From the NCBI GenBank assembly GCA_964629575.1, contig CAZVUM010000012.1, forward strand, positions 19,219 to 83,218: a stretch of 64,000 bases of DNA, written 5' to 3'. Origin of the DNA: JAYPWI01 sp964629575. GTDB lineage: Bacteria > Actinomycetota > Acidimicrobiia > Acidimicrobiales > Poriferisodalaceae. Numbering within the stretch: the first letter of the stretch is position 1; every line of letters begins with the position of its first letter. Positions 16,561-24,649 of this stretch are shown one piece after another. The position numbers and the translations under genes are program-made. The notes beneath the pieces are model-generated. The model had not been told where the DNA came from. It saw only the letters and a list, made by a program, of their open reading frames with translations, and did no database searches.

Positions 16561-16980
16561 ATGGATCGCACGACTGTTCGCATCGCGGGCTACACCGTCG
16601 AGCGCGGCCCGCTCCTGCGCGGCGCTCTGGTCTCGACGGTCACCGTTCTCGCGCTCGGAGTTGGCCTCGGCACGCTCGTGCAGGAGGACTCGGACTTCTC
16701 GATCGTGGTGACGGCGTTGATCACCCTCGGTTTCATCGCTGGCGGGGTCGTGGCGGGCGTGCTGTCGAGCCAGAGTCACATCGTCCACGGCATGTACACG
16801 GCGATCCCGGTCGCCGTCTTGGCCGTGGTGATCCAGATCATCCGGCGCCTGACCAGCAGCGGCGGCGAGCCGTGGCTCAGCGTGGTGTTCATCATCTTCA
16901 TGGCCACCTCGCTCGGCACCCTCGGCGGCGTCATCGGCGGCCGCTTCTCCCCCAGCCGCCGCTCCCTCCTCGAACGCTGA
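16561..16980 (+). CDS. Small four-helix membrane protein, unknown function
   Basis: A 139-residue protein (MDRTTVRIAGYTVERGPLL) with four hydrophobic segments: about 18-38, 48-68 (glycine-rich IAGGVVAGVL), 75-95 and 108-128. Short basic C-terminus (SPSRRSLLER). ATG 16561 follows GGTGG; an in-frame ATG at 16543 would add six residues. Resembles small DUF-type actinobacterial membrane proteins; not recognised further. Divergent from whiB. Confidence 0.7.
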   Translation: MDRTTVRIAGYTVERGPLLRGALVSTVTVLALGVGLGTLVQEDSDFSIVVTALITLGFIAGGVVAGVLSSQSHIVHGMYTAIPVAVLAVVIQIIRRLTSSGGEPWLSVVFIIFMATSLGTLGGVIGGRFSPSRRSLLER

Positions 16981-17020
16981 ACATTCCTCACCACTGAAAG
17001 TGCGACACCCCGGTCGCGTG

Positions 17021-17026
17021 TACGGT
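17021..17026 (+). promoter_or_regulatory. Probable -10 box of rnpB
   Basis: TACGGT placed 7 bases before the first base of the P1 helix of the RNase P RNA, right for a transcription start at 17033-17034. Confidence 0.55.
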
Positions 17027-17033
17027 GGCGCTC

Positions 17034-17400
17034 GGTGGTGAGTCGGCTGGGTGGCCGCGGCATGGCACGCCTTTCGGGGCAGCCCACGTCGAGGAAGGTC
17101 GGGACTCCGCAGGGCAGGGTGCTGGCAGACAACCAGGCGTCGTGAGGCGACGGATAGTGCAACAGAAAACACACCGCCGATGGACCGGTCTCCGGTCACA
17201 GGCAAGGGTGAAAAGGTGCGGTAAGAGCGCACCAGCGTCCGGGGTGACTCGGGCGGCTTGTAAACCCCACCCGGAGCAAGGCCAAGCAGGGATCGGACGG
17301 CCCGTCTGACGATCCCGGGTAGGCCGCTCAGATGGATGGCCACCCAGGCGGTTCCTCGGAACCGCCGGACAGAATCCCGCCTACAGGCTGACTCACCACC
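17034..17400 (+). ncRNA. rnpB: RNase P RNA (bacterial type A)
   Basis: Catalytic RNA that trims the 5' leader of tRNA precursors. Conserved blocks are in order: GAGGAAGGTC near 17091, GCAGGGCAGG, GATAGTGCAACAGAAA near 17151, GGGTGAAAAGGTGCGGTAAG near 17204, GTAAACCCC near 17260, GGTAGGCCGCTC near 17321, and ACAGAAT near 17369. The ends pair to form P1: GGTGGTGAGTCGGC at the 5' end with GGCTGACTCACCACC at the 3' end, which sets the boundaries to within a few bases. The first block has GAAGGTC where most bacteria have GAAAGTC. Fills the gene-free stretch between the membrane protein and hipA. Confidence 0.95.
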
Positions 17401-17440
17401 ACCAGTCCAGACGCCCGCTGCTGGGCTTCAAGGTCACGGC

Positions 17441-18671
17441 TCACCCGTCGAGAAGACCTCGCGTCCGTTCAGAGATGCACTTCTTCAGGTCGGCGGGCGC
17501 GTCGAGTCCGCGGAGTAGGTCGAGGATCGCCTCTCCTGTCTCGATCGCCGCCTCCCTCGCTGCTGAGGAGTCAAACGCCCAGGTGCGGGCCTCCTCCGCG
17601 ATGTCCGACACCCCGATGTCGGCCAACTGTGGCTTCTCATTGACCGACATCGCTGCGCGCGCGGGCAACTTCGGCCACATTGCGGTGGGCACAGTGTCAT
17701 ACAGCGGTGCCAGAACGATGTGACCAGGCTCAGAGTGCAAGAGGCTGAGGTTCTTGCCGTGGGCGTCCGCATTGCCGATGGCGGCCGTGTAGGTGACCGC
17801 TCGAACCAGCTGACGAAGCTGCGGGAGCGGGTCGACGGCATGGCGATCCAGCAGCTCGGCCACCTCACGGAAAGCGGGTCCACCTGCATGCTCGTACTTG
17901 CCTCTGCGCTGAGCAGCCTCGGGATTGCGAGCCAGTGCTTGGCATGCATCCTCCTGGTGGATGCGTGTCACCGCACCGCCTTCGATCCGTCGGTCGAACC
18001 GCGAGACGATGAGGCAGTCGAGCCCGGCCAGCCGCTCGACGTGCACGTCGACCGTGGTCAGCCCGAGGGCACGCGCGAGCCGTAGGCACGCGGCTTCCAT
18101 GGCCACCATTCCAGGGAAGCGACGGTCCTCGAGCTTCAGGATGTGCGTTGAGGGCCGCCCTCCGACCGGTCTAGCCCGGTCTAGCCCACCCCTCATCGGT
18201 GGAGACGAGCAGGAGCTTGTTCTGCAAGCCGGCCAGCGAGAGCTCGCTGTCGTCATAGATCGCGAGCGGCCGGTCTTCGAGGCCGGCGACCTCGTTGGCG
18301 AGCTGCTCCGCGGAGTACGGCGCGACAGAGCCTGGACGGTCCTCGGAGGGTTCGGGGCCGATCACGGCCGCTCCGGCGACGTCTCGCCCGAATCGGGCGA
18401 GCATCCCGAAGGTGTCATAGCTCGCAACGTTGGCGGCGGCGGCCATCGCCTGCAGGTGTTGACCTTCGGGGAGCATCCCCCGGAAGTACAGACCTGCGTG
18501 TTTGAGCGGGCGTGGGCCCAGTGGCAAGGAGCATGACAGTAGTGGTGTGCCGCCCGGCCACGTGTCGAGTGCCTCCTCGGTGTATCGACAGACGACCTCG
18601 CCGGGACGCTTCGAGATGAGCTGCGCCACGTGGTGGCCGTACAGCCAAACGCCGAGTGGCGGATCAGCCAC
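17441..18671 (-). pseudogene. hipA: hipA-type Ser/Thr kinase toxin, frameshifted
   Basis: HipA kinases phosphorylate a target such as glutamyl-tRNA synthetase and are neutralised by HipB. The N-terminal part (18671 down to 18171: LGVWLYGHHVAQL, then SLAGLQNKLLLVSTDEGWARP) runs into a stop; the C-terminal part continues in another frame (ARPVGGRPSTHILKLED, VSRFDRR, catalytic NADAHGKNLSLL, LAPLYDTVPTAMW) to 17441. The break lies exactly in a perfect 10-bp tandem duplication (18166-18185); removing one copy restores a single frame of about 406 residues reading WARPVGGRPS. All key kinase residues are intact, so the damage is recent or switchable. GTG start overlaps hipB by 8 bases. Confidence 0.9.
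18166..18185. repeat. 10-bp tandem duplication disrupting hipA
   Basis: CCGGTCTAGC at 18166-18175 is repeated exactly at 18176-18185. The duplication shifts the hipA frame by +10 (equivalent to +1) and brings a TAG into frame. Confidence 0.95.
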
Positions 18672-18900
18672 GATCGTCCTCGACCGTGACGGTTACCGAG
18701 GCGCCCAGCCGACGGAGCAGCCGCAGGAGGTGCTCGAGCGACCGAGAGGTCCGCCCTGTCTCGAGTTTGGCCAGCCAGGCGCGGCTGAGTCCCCCGGTCT
18801 CAGCGAACGCCTCTTGGGTCATGCCACGTTCCCGACGGATCTGGGCGATGACGTTTCCGAAGTCCTGGGCTGAGCGGATCGTCCACGAACGCGTTGACAT
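18664..18900 (-). CDS. hipB: HipB-like XRE antitoxin/repressor
   Basis: A 78-residue DNA-binding protein. The helix-turn-helix lies at about 25-50 (MTQEAFAETGGLSRAWLAKL), the Cro/CI type of HipB, and it ends in VTVEDDRG. It should bind the three inverted repeats upstream and repress the operon. ATG 18900 was chosen because GGAG stands 8 bases before it; an upstream GTG (18909) has no usable site. Overlaps hipA by 8 bases, the usual antitoxin-first order. Confidence 0.88.
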   Translation of the reverse strand: MSTRSWTIRSAQDFGNVIAQIRRERGMTQEAFAETGGLSRAWLAKLETGRTSRSLEHLLRLLRRLGASVTVTVEDDRG

Positions 18901-18923
18901 CGGGTTCACTCCGTACCTCTACG

Positions 18924-18943
18924 TTGTGACTCATCGGTCACAA
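18924..18943. promoter_or_regulatory. hipBA operator 1
   Basis: TTGTGAC-N6-GTCACAA, perfect 7-bp arms, 24 bp upstream of the hipB ATG. Confidence 0.8.
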
Positions 18944-18961
18944 CACCGTGCACCACGTGCA

Positions 18962-18981
18962 TTGTGATCAATGAGTCACAA
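18962..18981. promoter_or_regulatory. hipBA operator 2
   Basis: TTGTGAT-N6-GTCACAA, six of seven arm bases paired, 38 bp from operator 1. Confidence 0.78.
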
Positions 18982-18998
18982 CACTGTCAATGGTTGGA

Positions 18999-19018
18999 GT
19001 GTGACTATTTCGTCACAG
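18999..19018. promoter_or_regulatory. hipBA operator 3
   Basis: GTGTGAC-N6-GTCACAG, same centre spacing with TGTGAC/GTCACA arms, 37 bp from operator 2. It ends 20 bp before the stop codon of the VOC gene. Confidence 0.72.
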
Positions 19019-19038
19019 TTCCGGAGAGGTGAAGGGCC

Positions 19039-19728
19039 TCAGTCCACATGGACGGGCGGCTCGGTCTCGCTGAGCTTCTCCCAGACGAACTCGTCTGGCA
19101 GCCCGGCGATGCGAGCGTAGAGCTCGGGGTTGCGCTGGGCGCGGACGTTCTCGGGATGTGGCTCGGTCGGTTGGGCAACCGTGCCGCCAGCGGACTCGTG
19201 CGCCGCCGGATTCTTCAGGGCCTCGAGCTCCTGGTCGGTGATGCCGCAGAGCCCCGTCACCTCTGGGTCGATCCACGCTCGCTCGTCGATGTCTGCGCCG
19301 CAGGAGATCTCGAGGTTGAGCCCCTCGGGACCCTCGAAGTAGATCGACTGCACGAAGCCGTGGTCCATCGGCCCCAGCACCTGCACACCCTTCGATCGGA
19401 TCCGGTCGCGCATGGCGAGCAGCTCATCGAACGTGTCGACGTGGAACGCGACGTGCTGCATCGTTCCACCGCGCACGTCTCCCCCGGCCCCGTCCGCGTG
19501 GCTGACGCCGAACTCGATCTCCTTGGCGTTGTCGGGGTGCTGAACGAACGCCACGTAGCTGTCGGGAGCCAGTTCGACGAAGCCGTGATACGCGCCCTCG
19601 ACGCCGTGCATCCAATAGAGCGCCTTGAGAGGCACGCCCAGGACGTCGCACCAGAAGGTCAGCTGGCGCTTCATGTCGGTCGTGGACAGGGCGAGGTGGT
19701 TGACACCACGTGGATGCAGCGCGGTCAT
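19039..19728 (-). CDS. VOC-superfamily protein (glyoxalase/extradiol dioxygenase fold)
   Basis: A 229-residue metal enzyme of the vicinal-oxygen-chelate fold. Two beta-alpha-beta-beta-beta modules cover residues 8-145; the likely metal ligands are His11 (VNHLAL), His92 (MQHVAFHV) and Glu140 (LNLEIS), the arrangement used by extradiol dioxygenases and glyoxalases. A ~85-residue tail containing NPELYARIAGLPDEFVW is extra. The substrate is unknown. ATG start with a TAGCGT box 6 bases upstream. Confidence 0.85.
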   Translation of the reverse strand: MTALHPRGVNHLALSTTDMKRQLTFWCDVLGVPLKALYWMHGVEGAYHGFVELAPDSYVAFVQHPDNAKEIEFGVSHADGAGGDVRGGTMQHVAFHVDTFDELLAMRDRIRSKGVQVLGPMDHGFVQSIYFEGPEGLNLEISCGADIDERAWIDPEVTGLCGITDQELEALKNPAAHESAGGTVAQPTEPHPENVRAQRNPELYARIAGLPDEFVWEKLSETEPPVHVD

Positions 19729-19734
19729 GAAACC

Positions 19735-19740
19735 ACGCTA
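19735..19740 (-). promoter_or_regulatory. Probable -10 box of the VOC gene
   Basis: TAGCGT on the minus strand, 6 bases before the ATG; leaderless-type spacing. Confidence 0.5.
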
Positions 19741-19753
19741 ACTGGTGCGAACC

Positions 19754-19949
19754 TCAGGTCGCTGACGCCACGAGGAGCCCCGTGGTCACGGCCGCCGCCA
19801 GCAAGATCAGCGCTTCGATCCGCACGAGCCGCGCGAGGCGCCGCTCCGACGTAGTCGGCATGGGCAGAAGCGGTGCCGGCGGACATCACCGTGATGAGGC
19901 AAACCAGAAGCGCCCCTGCGACGAGGCGGGCGCCTCTGCTGGGCGGCAC
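19754..19949 (-). pseudogene. Possible remnant of a CopC/CopD-type copper protein gene
   Basis: A GTG at 19949 opens a frame with a clear signal peptide (LVAGALLVCLITVMSAGTASA) followed by HADYVGAAP, like the start of mature CopC (His as first residue). A second frame in the same ~110 bp ends at 19754 and reads RLARLVRIEALILLAAAV, like the last membrane helix of CopD. Together they look like the two ends of a copC-copD gene with the middle lost. Alternatively the 74-residue secreted frame (running to 19725) is a real small protein. Weak case. Confidence 0.4.
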
Positions 19950-19980
19950 GGTCGGTCAGACCATCGACGCGGCGCCGCGG

Positions 19981-21561
19981 TCAGCACGCGGCGTGCGCCG
20001 TGGTGCGCCCCTCGCCACCCGCCGCGGATTCGTGGACGAGGTTTCCGGCGGGCCCTCTGAGCTCGACCCGCACGCCACCTGTCGAGCCCACCACGAACTC
20101 GCGTGGCAGCTGCCCCCCGTAGGTCTGGCCCGGTACCACCGTCATCAGGCCGACGGCCCGGCCTCCTGGGTCGCCGACGGATCGAAAAATGACCCCGTCC
20201 CCGCACGCCTCGGCCACGGTCACCCGGAGAGCGGGCCGCAGGCTGTCGTTGCGAAGAGCCACGATCCGTCCATACCGGCTCAGCAGCAGCACGTCCGTGT
20301 CGCCATCCCCGTCGACGTCACCCAGCGCGATCACCCGGCCGACGGTCTCCAGGTCGAGGCCGAGCTCCGGCCAACCGTCGACGTAGGTACCGTCGCCGAG
20401 CCCGAGATACAGACCAGGCGGTTCGGCATCGACGACAGAGGTGCCGGCGATCTTGTTGCGAACGGTCGAGTCGGGAAAGCCGCCTCCCGTGACGATCAGA
20501 TCCAGCCGACCGTCGAGGTTGAGATCGGCCGCGCCCGCTCCCCAGGAGCTCGACACGACGTCTGCGGGTGCGTCCGGCGGTCGGATGCGGCCGAGCCCGA
20601 GGTCGCCGGCAGGACGGAACACACTCCCTCGGCGCACCAGGAGATCGTTCTCGCCGATGTCGGAGACGTAGCCATCGAGGCTGCCGTCACCGTCGAAGTC
20701 GGCGATCGCCACGCCCATGCCGTCGATCGCGAGGGCGGCCTGCAACTCATCGGCCCGGTCGATCCAGACCCCGTCGACGAAGGAGTACACCGAATCTCCG
20801 CCGAGATCCCACCCCACGTCGCGCGTGACCCAGATGTCGAGACGCCCATCGAGGTCCACGTCGGCCACGGCCGCCGCGAGGGACATGCGCTCCGAGTCCG
20901 GCAAAACCTCGGCCACGAACTCCCGCGGAGCCCCGGGTCCGCCGCTGCGCCACACCACGTCCTCGCTGCCCGCACTCCCGCCCCGCCCGAGTCGCACGAG
21001 CTCGACGACACCATCGCCATCGAGATCGACGGGAAGCACGAGCGACGAAGGTTCGCCCCCGGGCAACGGGGAGCTGTCCACGCCGAACGGCCGACGCTGA
21101 GTGGGGTCGTGGCCCCAGATCACCAGATCTTCCGGGCCCTGGCGGGCGAGCACCAGATCGACCCATCCGTCGACGTCGACGTCTCGAGAGGCGACCGCCA
21201 CGATGTCGTCGTACCCAGGCGCCTCTTCGCCAACGAACCGCAGTCCGTCCCAGCGCAAGATCGCCAGCCCACCGTTGGCTGCAACCACGTCGAGATCGCC
21301 GTCGCCGTCGACATCGACGAGGGCCAGTCCCCCGGCGAGCGGGTCCGCACCGCCCAGGTCGATCCCGGTGAGCCCCCAATCGTCGGTCGCGATGCTCATC
21401 TGGAGCGCCGGAACGTGATCGGGGCGCACCCGCATCCGCTCCTCGCGCCGGCCGACATCGGGTGGCGAGGAGCCATCGGAGAACAGAATCACCCCGAGAC
21501 TCACGACGACGACGATCGCAGAGCCAGCGAGCAGGGCGCGGGCCACGCGACGTCGGGTCAC
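19981..21561 (-). CDS. Secreted FG-GAP/VCBS repeat protein with ASPIC/UnbV-like end
   Basis: A 526-residue protein with an N-terminal membrane/signal segment (about 8-28), then at least seven calcium-binding repeats of the DxDxDGxxD type: DVDGDGDLD, DVDVDGWVD, DLDGDGVVE, DVDLDGRLD, DFDGDGSLD, DLNLDGRLD, DVDGDGDTD. These form a beta-propeller as in integrin alpha chains. The last ~90 residues (VGLMTVVPGQTYGGQLPRE) resemble the ASPIC/UnbV domain. Likely anchored or released outside the membrane; partner unknown. GTG start, divergent from a lipoprotein gene 25 bp away. Confidence 0.85.
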   Translation of the reverse strand: MTRRRVARALLAGSAIVVVVSLGVILFSDGSSPPDVGRREERMRVRPDHVPALQMSIATDDWGLTGIDLGGADPLAGGLALVDVDGDGDLDVVAANGGLAILRWDGLRFVGEEAPGYDDIVAVASRDVDVDGWVDLVLARQGPEDLVIWGHDPTQRRPFGVDSSPLPGGEPSSLVLPVDLDGDGVVELVRLGRGGSAGSEDVVWRSGGPGAPREFVAEVLPDSERMSLAAAVADVDLDGRLDIWVTRDVGWDLGGDSVYSFVDGVWIDRADELQAALAIDGMGVAIADFDGDGSLDGYVSDIGENDLLVRRGSVFRPAGDLGLGRIRPPDAPADVVSSSWGAGAADLNLDGRLDLIVTGGGFPDSTVRNKIAGTSVVDAEPPGLYLGLGDGTYVDGWPELGLDLETVGRVIALGDVDGDGDTDVLLLSRYGRIVALRNDSLRPALRVTVAEACGDGVIFRSVGDPGGRAVGLMTVVPGQTYGGQLPREFVVGSTGGVRVELRGPAGNLVHESAAGGEGRTTAHAAC

Positions 21562-21572
21562 GTCGAAAGGTC

Positions 21573-21578
21573 TACCGT
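21573..21578 (+). promoter_or_regulatory. Probable -10 box of the lipoprotein gene at 21587
   Basis: TACCGT, 8 bases before GTG 21587; leaderless-type spacing, in the 25-bp gap between divergent genes. Confidence 0.5.
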
Positions 21579-21586
21579 CTTCTGGG

Positions 21587-23056
21587 GTGGAGCGGCGGGC
21601 ATCAGCGCGAGAAACGGTCGTGGGAGTCGCTCTCGCTCTCGCGGTTGGCGCGACCTCGTGCGGTCAGATCGACGAGATTCGGGATGTGTTCGACACCGTC
21701 CCGGTCGAGGACGAGGGCGGGGACCTCGCTTCGGGCACCACGCTGCCGATCGTGCCTCTCGGCACACGCCTTCCGATGCCGCCGACCCGGGTTCTGGACG
21801 AGTACGTCGTGTACACGCTCGACCCTGATCTCGCGCCGCCAACCACCACCGAGTCGAGGACGGGTGGCGTCGGCCTGCAGCGCCGGTCCCCCGACACCGC
21901 AGCGCCGATTCCCACGGACGCTGCCCCGAGCGTCTCGGACGATGCGCTGGCGGCAGGGCCACTGACCCACATACGTGTCCACCTCGCCCTGGACGCCAAC
22001 GTCCGCGAGATCGAGGCCGTACGCGACGCACTCAGCAGCTACGTGCCGGAGGGGGCGGTCGTCGCAGAGTTCACCGGCGAGGACGTCGTCGCGGTCCTTC
22101 GCGCCCTGTACGACGACGACCCCCGTTTCGTCGAAGCGCTCGGGTCGCGCGACGCGGCGACGATTCTGCTGCTCTCGCATCGGTGGCCAGAAGAGTCAGC
22201 ACTGCGAACTGGCGTGGTTCGCACGGTGCAACGACTCTCCGGCGTGGACGATGTCGTGTCCACCTGGACCGACCGTATCCACCGAGCGACCCTCACCGTC
22301 GATGCGCCCAGCCAACTCGTAGCGAGCTTCCGCATCGGCGCTGCCGGCTCGAGCGGGTTCTTCGTCCGGGAAGGGCAGAGGATCACGTTCCTCGACCGGG
22401 CCGGGGTCGTTCGCGGTGTGAGCATTGCCGCGGCCGACCACACCCTCACCGATCGCATCGTGCTCGACCCCAACGACGCCGGCACCGCTGCCACCGTCAT
22501 TCCAGGGCCTCCGACGCGACCGCTCGGACAGACGTGCCGTACCTCCGACAGCCGTGGTTTGCTCGAGGTCCGCGTGTGTCGCTATTCGGCGGAGGCGACC
22601 GGGATCGAGGTCCGCACCGGGGGTGGCGCCTGGAATCCGCTGGTCGGCGCGCCGGAGATCCCGCGAGTGTGGCGCGACGAAACTCCCACTGGCGCCTCGG
22701 CCCTCGACGCCGAGTGGACCACCGCCCTCCTCTCGCCCGACGGCGCCCGGGTGCTGGCTCAGTGGGGCGGAACGTGCCTGACCGAAGCGGCAGCGATCAT
22801 CGACATCACGACGGCCGCGATCACCTTCCTCGAGACCGCCACACGCCGCCCATGGGGCCCTGGTAGTCGAGCGCTCGGTTGGACGCCCGACGGGCGAGCG
22901 GTCGTGTACCTCGGTCACGACGAATGCGGGCAGGCGGCACCGGTCGCCGGGCTGTTTCTGGTGGATGCCGAGGGCACGCTCGAAGAGGTGCTCGCCAACG
23001 GCACAGGCGACGGGATCCCCGTGTTGGCCGGGACCTGGGCCCACATCGATCCCTGA
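21587..23056 (+). CDS. Putative lipoprotein, function unknown
   Basis: 489 residues with a signal peptide ending in a lipobox-like ATSC (Cys about 25). After a Thr/Pro-rich linker (to about 120) comes a domain with LTHIRVHLALDANVREIEAVRDAL, resembling the FtsX/permease extracellular fold in which short segments are compared, and then a WD40/TolB-like part (LLSPDGARVLAQWGG, LGWTPDGRAVVYLGH). No catalytic residues recognised. GTG start; pairs divergently with the FG-GAP protein, so both may serve at the cell surface. Confidence 0.78.
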   Translation: MERRASARETVVGVALALAVGATSCGQIDEIRDVFDTVPVEDEGGDLASGTTLPIVPLGTRLPMPPTRVLDEYVVYTLDPDLAPPTTTESRTGGVGLQRRSPDTAAPIPTDAAPSVSDDALAAGPLTHIRVHLALDANVREIEAVRDALSSYVPEGAVVAEFTGEDVVAVLRALYDDDPRFVEALGSRDAATILLLSHRWPEESALRTGVVRTVQRLSGVDDVVSTWTDRIHRATLTVDAPSQLVASFRIGAAGSSGFFVREGQRITFLDRAGVVRGVSIAAADHTLTDRIVLDPNDAGTAATVIPGPPTRPLGQTCRTSDSRGLLEVRVCRYSAEATGIEVRTGGGAWNPLVGAPEIPRVWRDETPTGASALDAEWTTALLSPDGARVLAQWGGTCLTEAAAIIDITTAAITFLETATRRPWGPGSRALGWTPDGRAVVYLGHDECGQAAPVAGLFLVDAEGTLEEVLANGTGDGIPVLAGTWAHIDP

Positions 23057-23066
23057 GGCGCCGGGC

Positions 23067-23072
23067 TACCCT
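23067..23072 (+). promoter_or_regulatory. Probable -10 box of the MBL hydrolase gene
   Basis: TACCCT, 8 bases before ATG 23081; leaderless-type spacing. Confidence 0.55.
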
Positions 23073-23080
23073 CAGCGCCC

Positions 23081-23986
23081 ATGGCTGCTGACATCGACTG
23101 GCCCGACGCGCTCGATCTCGGACCGGTGACGGTCCTGTCCGGCGTCGAACGGGGCAAGTATCCGCACGGCAACAGCGTTCTCGTCGAGGGCACTCGGGAG
23201 CGGGTGCTCTTCGACCCTTCGCTCACCGTCGCAGAGCGCGGCCTGCCCGTCGAGATCGACCACGTCGTGTTGTCACACGTTCATGAGGACCACGTGCCGG
23301 GTCTCTCGATTCTCGACGGGATCCCGGTGCACTGCCACGAGGCAGACGCCGTTTGCCTCCGATCGCTCGATGGCCTGATGGCGATGTACGGCATGCCCGC
23401 CGACATCGAGGCCGAATTCCGCGTCGAGGTCGAGCGCGACTTTCATTTCGTGCCGCGCCCCGACGTCCGCAGCTTCACCGAGGGCGACACGTTCGATCTG
23501 GGCGGCGTCACGATCGAGATCGTCCACACGCCCGGACACACCCGCGGACACTGCGCGCTCGTCGTCCCTGAGGCGCGGGCCGCGTTTCTCGGCGACATGG
23601 AGCTCACCGGGTTCGGGCCGTACTACTTCGACGAATGGTCCTCTCTCGAGGAGATGGAGGCATCGATCGAACGCTGTCGCCAGATCGACGCCGACCACTT
23701 CATCACCTTCCACCACAAGTGGGTCATCGACGGCCGGGACACTCTGCTGCCGATGCTCGACGCATTCCAGGCGGTGATCACCAACAGAGAAGAGCGGATG
23801 CTCGAATTCCTGAGCGAGCCCCGCTCGCTCGCCGAGTGTGCTGCGCACCGATTCGTCTATCGCCCCCACGTCGACATCACGTTCGTTGAGCATGTGGAGC
23901 GACGATGCGCGGTGATTCACGTCGACCGCATGCTCCGCGACGGTCGGGTGCTCCAGGTGGACGACGACCTCTACCGGGCCGCCTGA
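23081..23986 (+). CDS. Metallo-beta-lactamase-fold hydrolase
   Basis: 301 residues with the zinc-site motif HVHEDH at 66-71, then HTPGHTRGH near 148, GDMELTGFG near 168 and a late His (FHHKW near 210). The fold covers thioesterases, lactonases and nucleases; nothing visible fixes the substrate. The C-terminal 80 residues (ITNREERMLEFLSEPRSLAEC) resemble the helical winged end of glyoxalase-II-like LACTB2 proteins. Single-gene unit. Confidence 0.86.
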   Translation: MAADIDWPDALDLGPVTVLSGVERGKYPHGNSVLVEGTRERVLFDPSLTVAERGLPVEIDHVVLSHVHEDHVPGLSILDGIPVHCHEADAVCLRSLDGLMAMYGMPADIEAEFRVEVERDFHFVPRPDVRSFTEGDTFDLGGVTIEIVHTPGHTRGHCALVVPEARAAFLGDMELTGFGPYYFDEWSSLEEMEASIERCRQIDADHFITFHHKWVIDGRDTLLPMLDAFQAVITNREERMLEFLSEPRSLAECAAHRFVYRPHVDITFVEHVERRCAVIHVDRMLRDGRVLQVDDDLYRAA

Positions 23987-24007
23987 GAAACTGTCCGGCC
24001 CGACGCG

Positions 24008-24649
24008 CTACGCCGAAACGAGGGCGAGCACGAGAATTGCCTGGGCGCCATGAGCAACGATGTGGATCGAGCCGTGCCCGCCGGCCAGTGCACGGACGAA
24101 CCTGTTCCACCCCAGCAGCACGTCGGACATCGCCAGGGTCACCGCGCCGAATCCGGCGGTCGGATCACCGGTCGCGACACCGAGAGCGACGGTCGACCCT
24201 GCCGCAACCATGTATGCCGCGGTGCCCAGGACCAGGCCAGGACGCAGCCGTCGAATCTGGCCCATGAGAATCCGGCCGACTGTGAGCAGCGTGAATCCCG
24301 CGACGATGAGCACGAGCACGAAGGCTCCGACGTCGATCCCCAGCGCCACGAACGCAGCCCCATAGAAGGCCCGCGCGATCAGAAAGCAGGCCGAGCCGCT
24401 CGCGAAGTAGTGCCGCGGGAGCGCGAGGAGGAGGTCGCCGGTCGCGTTCGCCGCGAGTCCTGCGATCACCAGGGTCTGGGCGGTCCTGTCGACCTCCAGC
24501 AGCCACAACGCCACGCCGATCAGGGCGCCCATCGCTGCGGGCCGAGCGGCGACGATGACGGGCCTCCAACGTCTCCAGGACGCGAGCCAACCCACTCCGG
24601 CGAGAGCCCCCGCCGCGGCGAGAAACGACCACGCCTGGGTCGTCATCAT
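24008..24649 (-). CDS. YhhN-family membrane protein (TMEM86/lysoplasmalogenase-like)
   Basis: A 213-residue protein with eight or so hydrophobic segments. Family signatures are ANATGDLLLALPRHYFASG near 75-93 and LAMSDVLLGWNRF near 180; the conserved His of the usual AHL-Y motif is Arg here (LIARAFYG). Some family members hydrolyse the vinyl-ether bond of lysoplasmalogens; that activity in this protein is not assured. ATG 24649 overlaps the upstream phosphatase stop by four bases. Confidence 0.82.
   Translation of the reverse strand: MMTTQAWSFLAAAGALAGVGWLASWRRWRPVIVAARPAAMGALIGVALWLLEVDRTAQTLVIAGLAANATGDLLLALPRHYFASGSACFLIARAFYGAAFVALGIDVGAFVLVLIVAGFTLLTVGRILMGQIRRLRPGLVLGTAAYMVAAGSTVALGVATGDPTAGFGAVTLAMSDVLLGWNRFVRALAGGHGSIHIVAHGAQAILVLALVSA

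Noticed and set aside
18171..18671. hipA as a separate short intact gene plus a second gene
   Set aside because: The two halves align to one HipA and meet exactly at a 10-bp duplication, so a frameshift is simpler.
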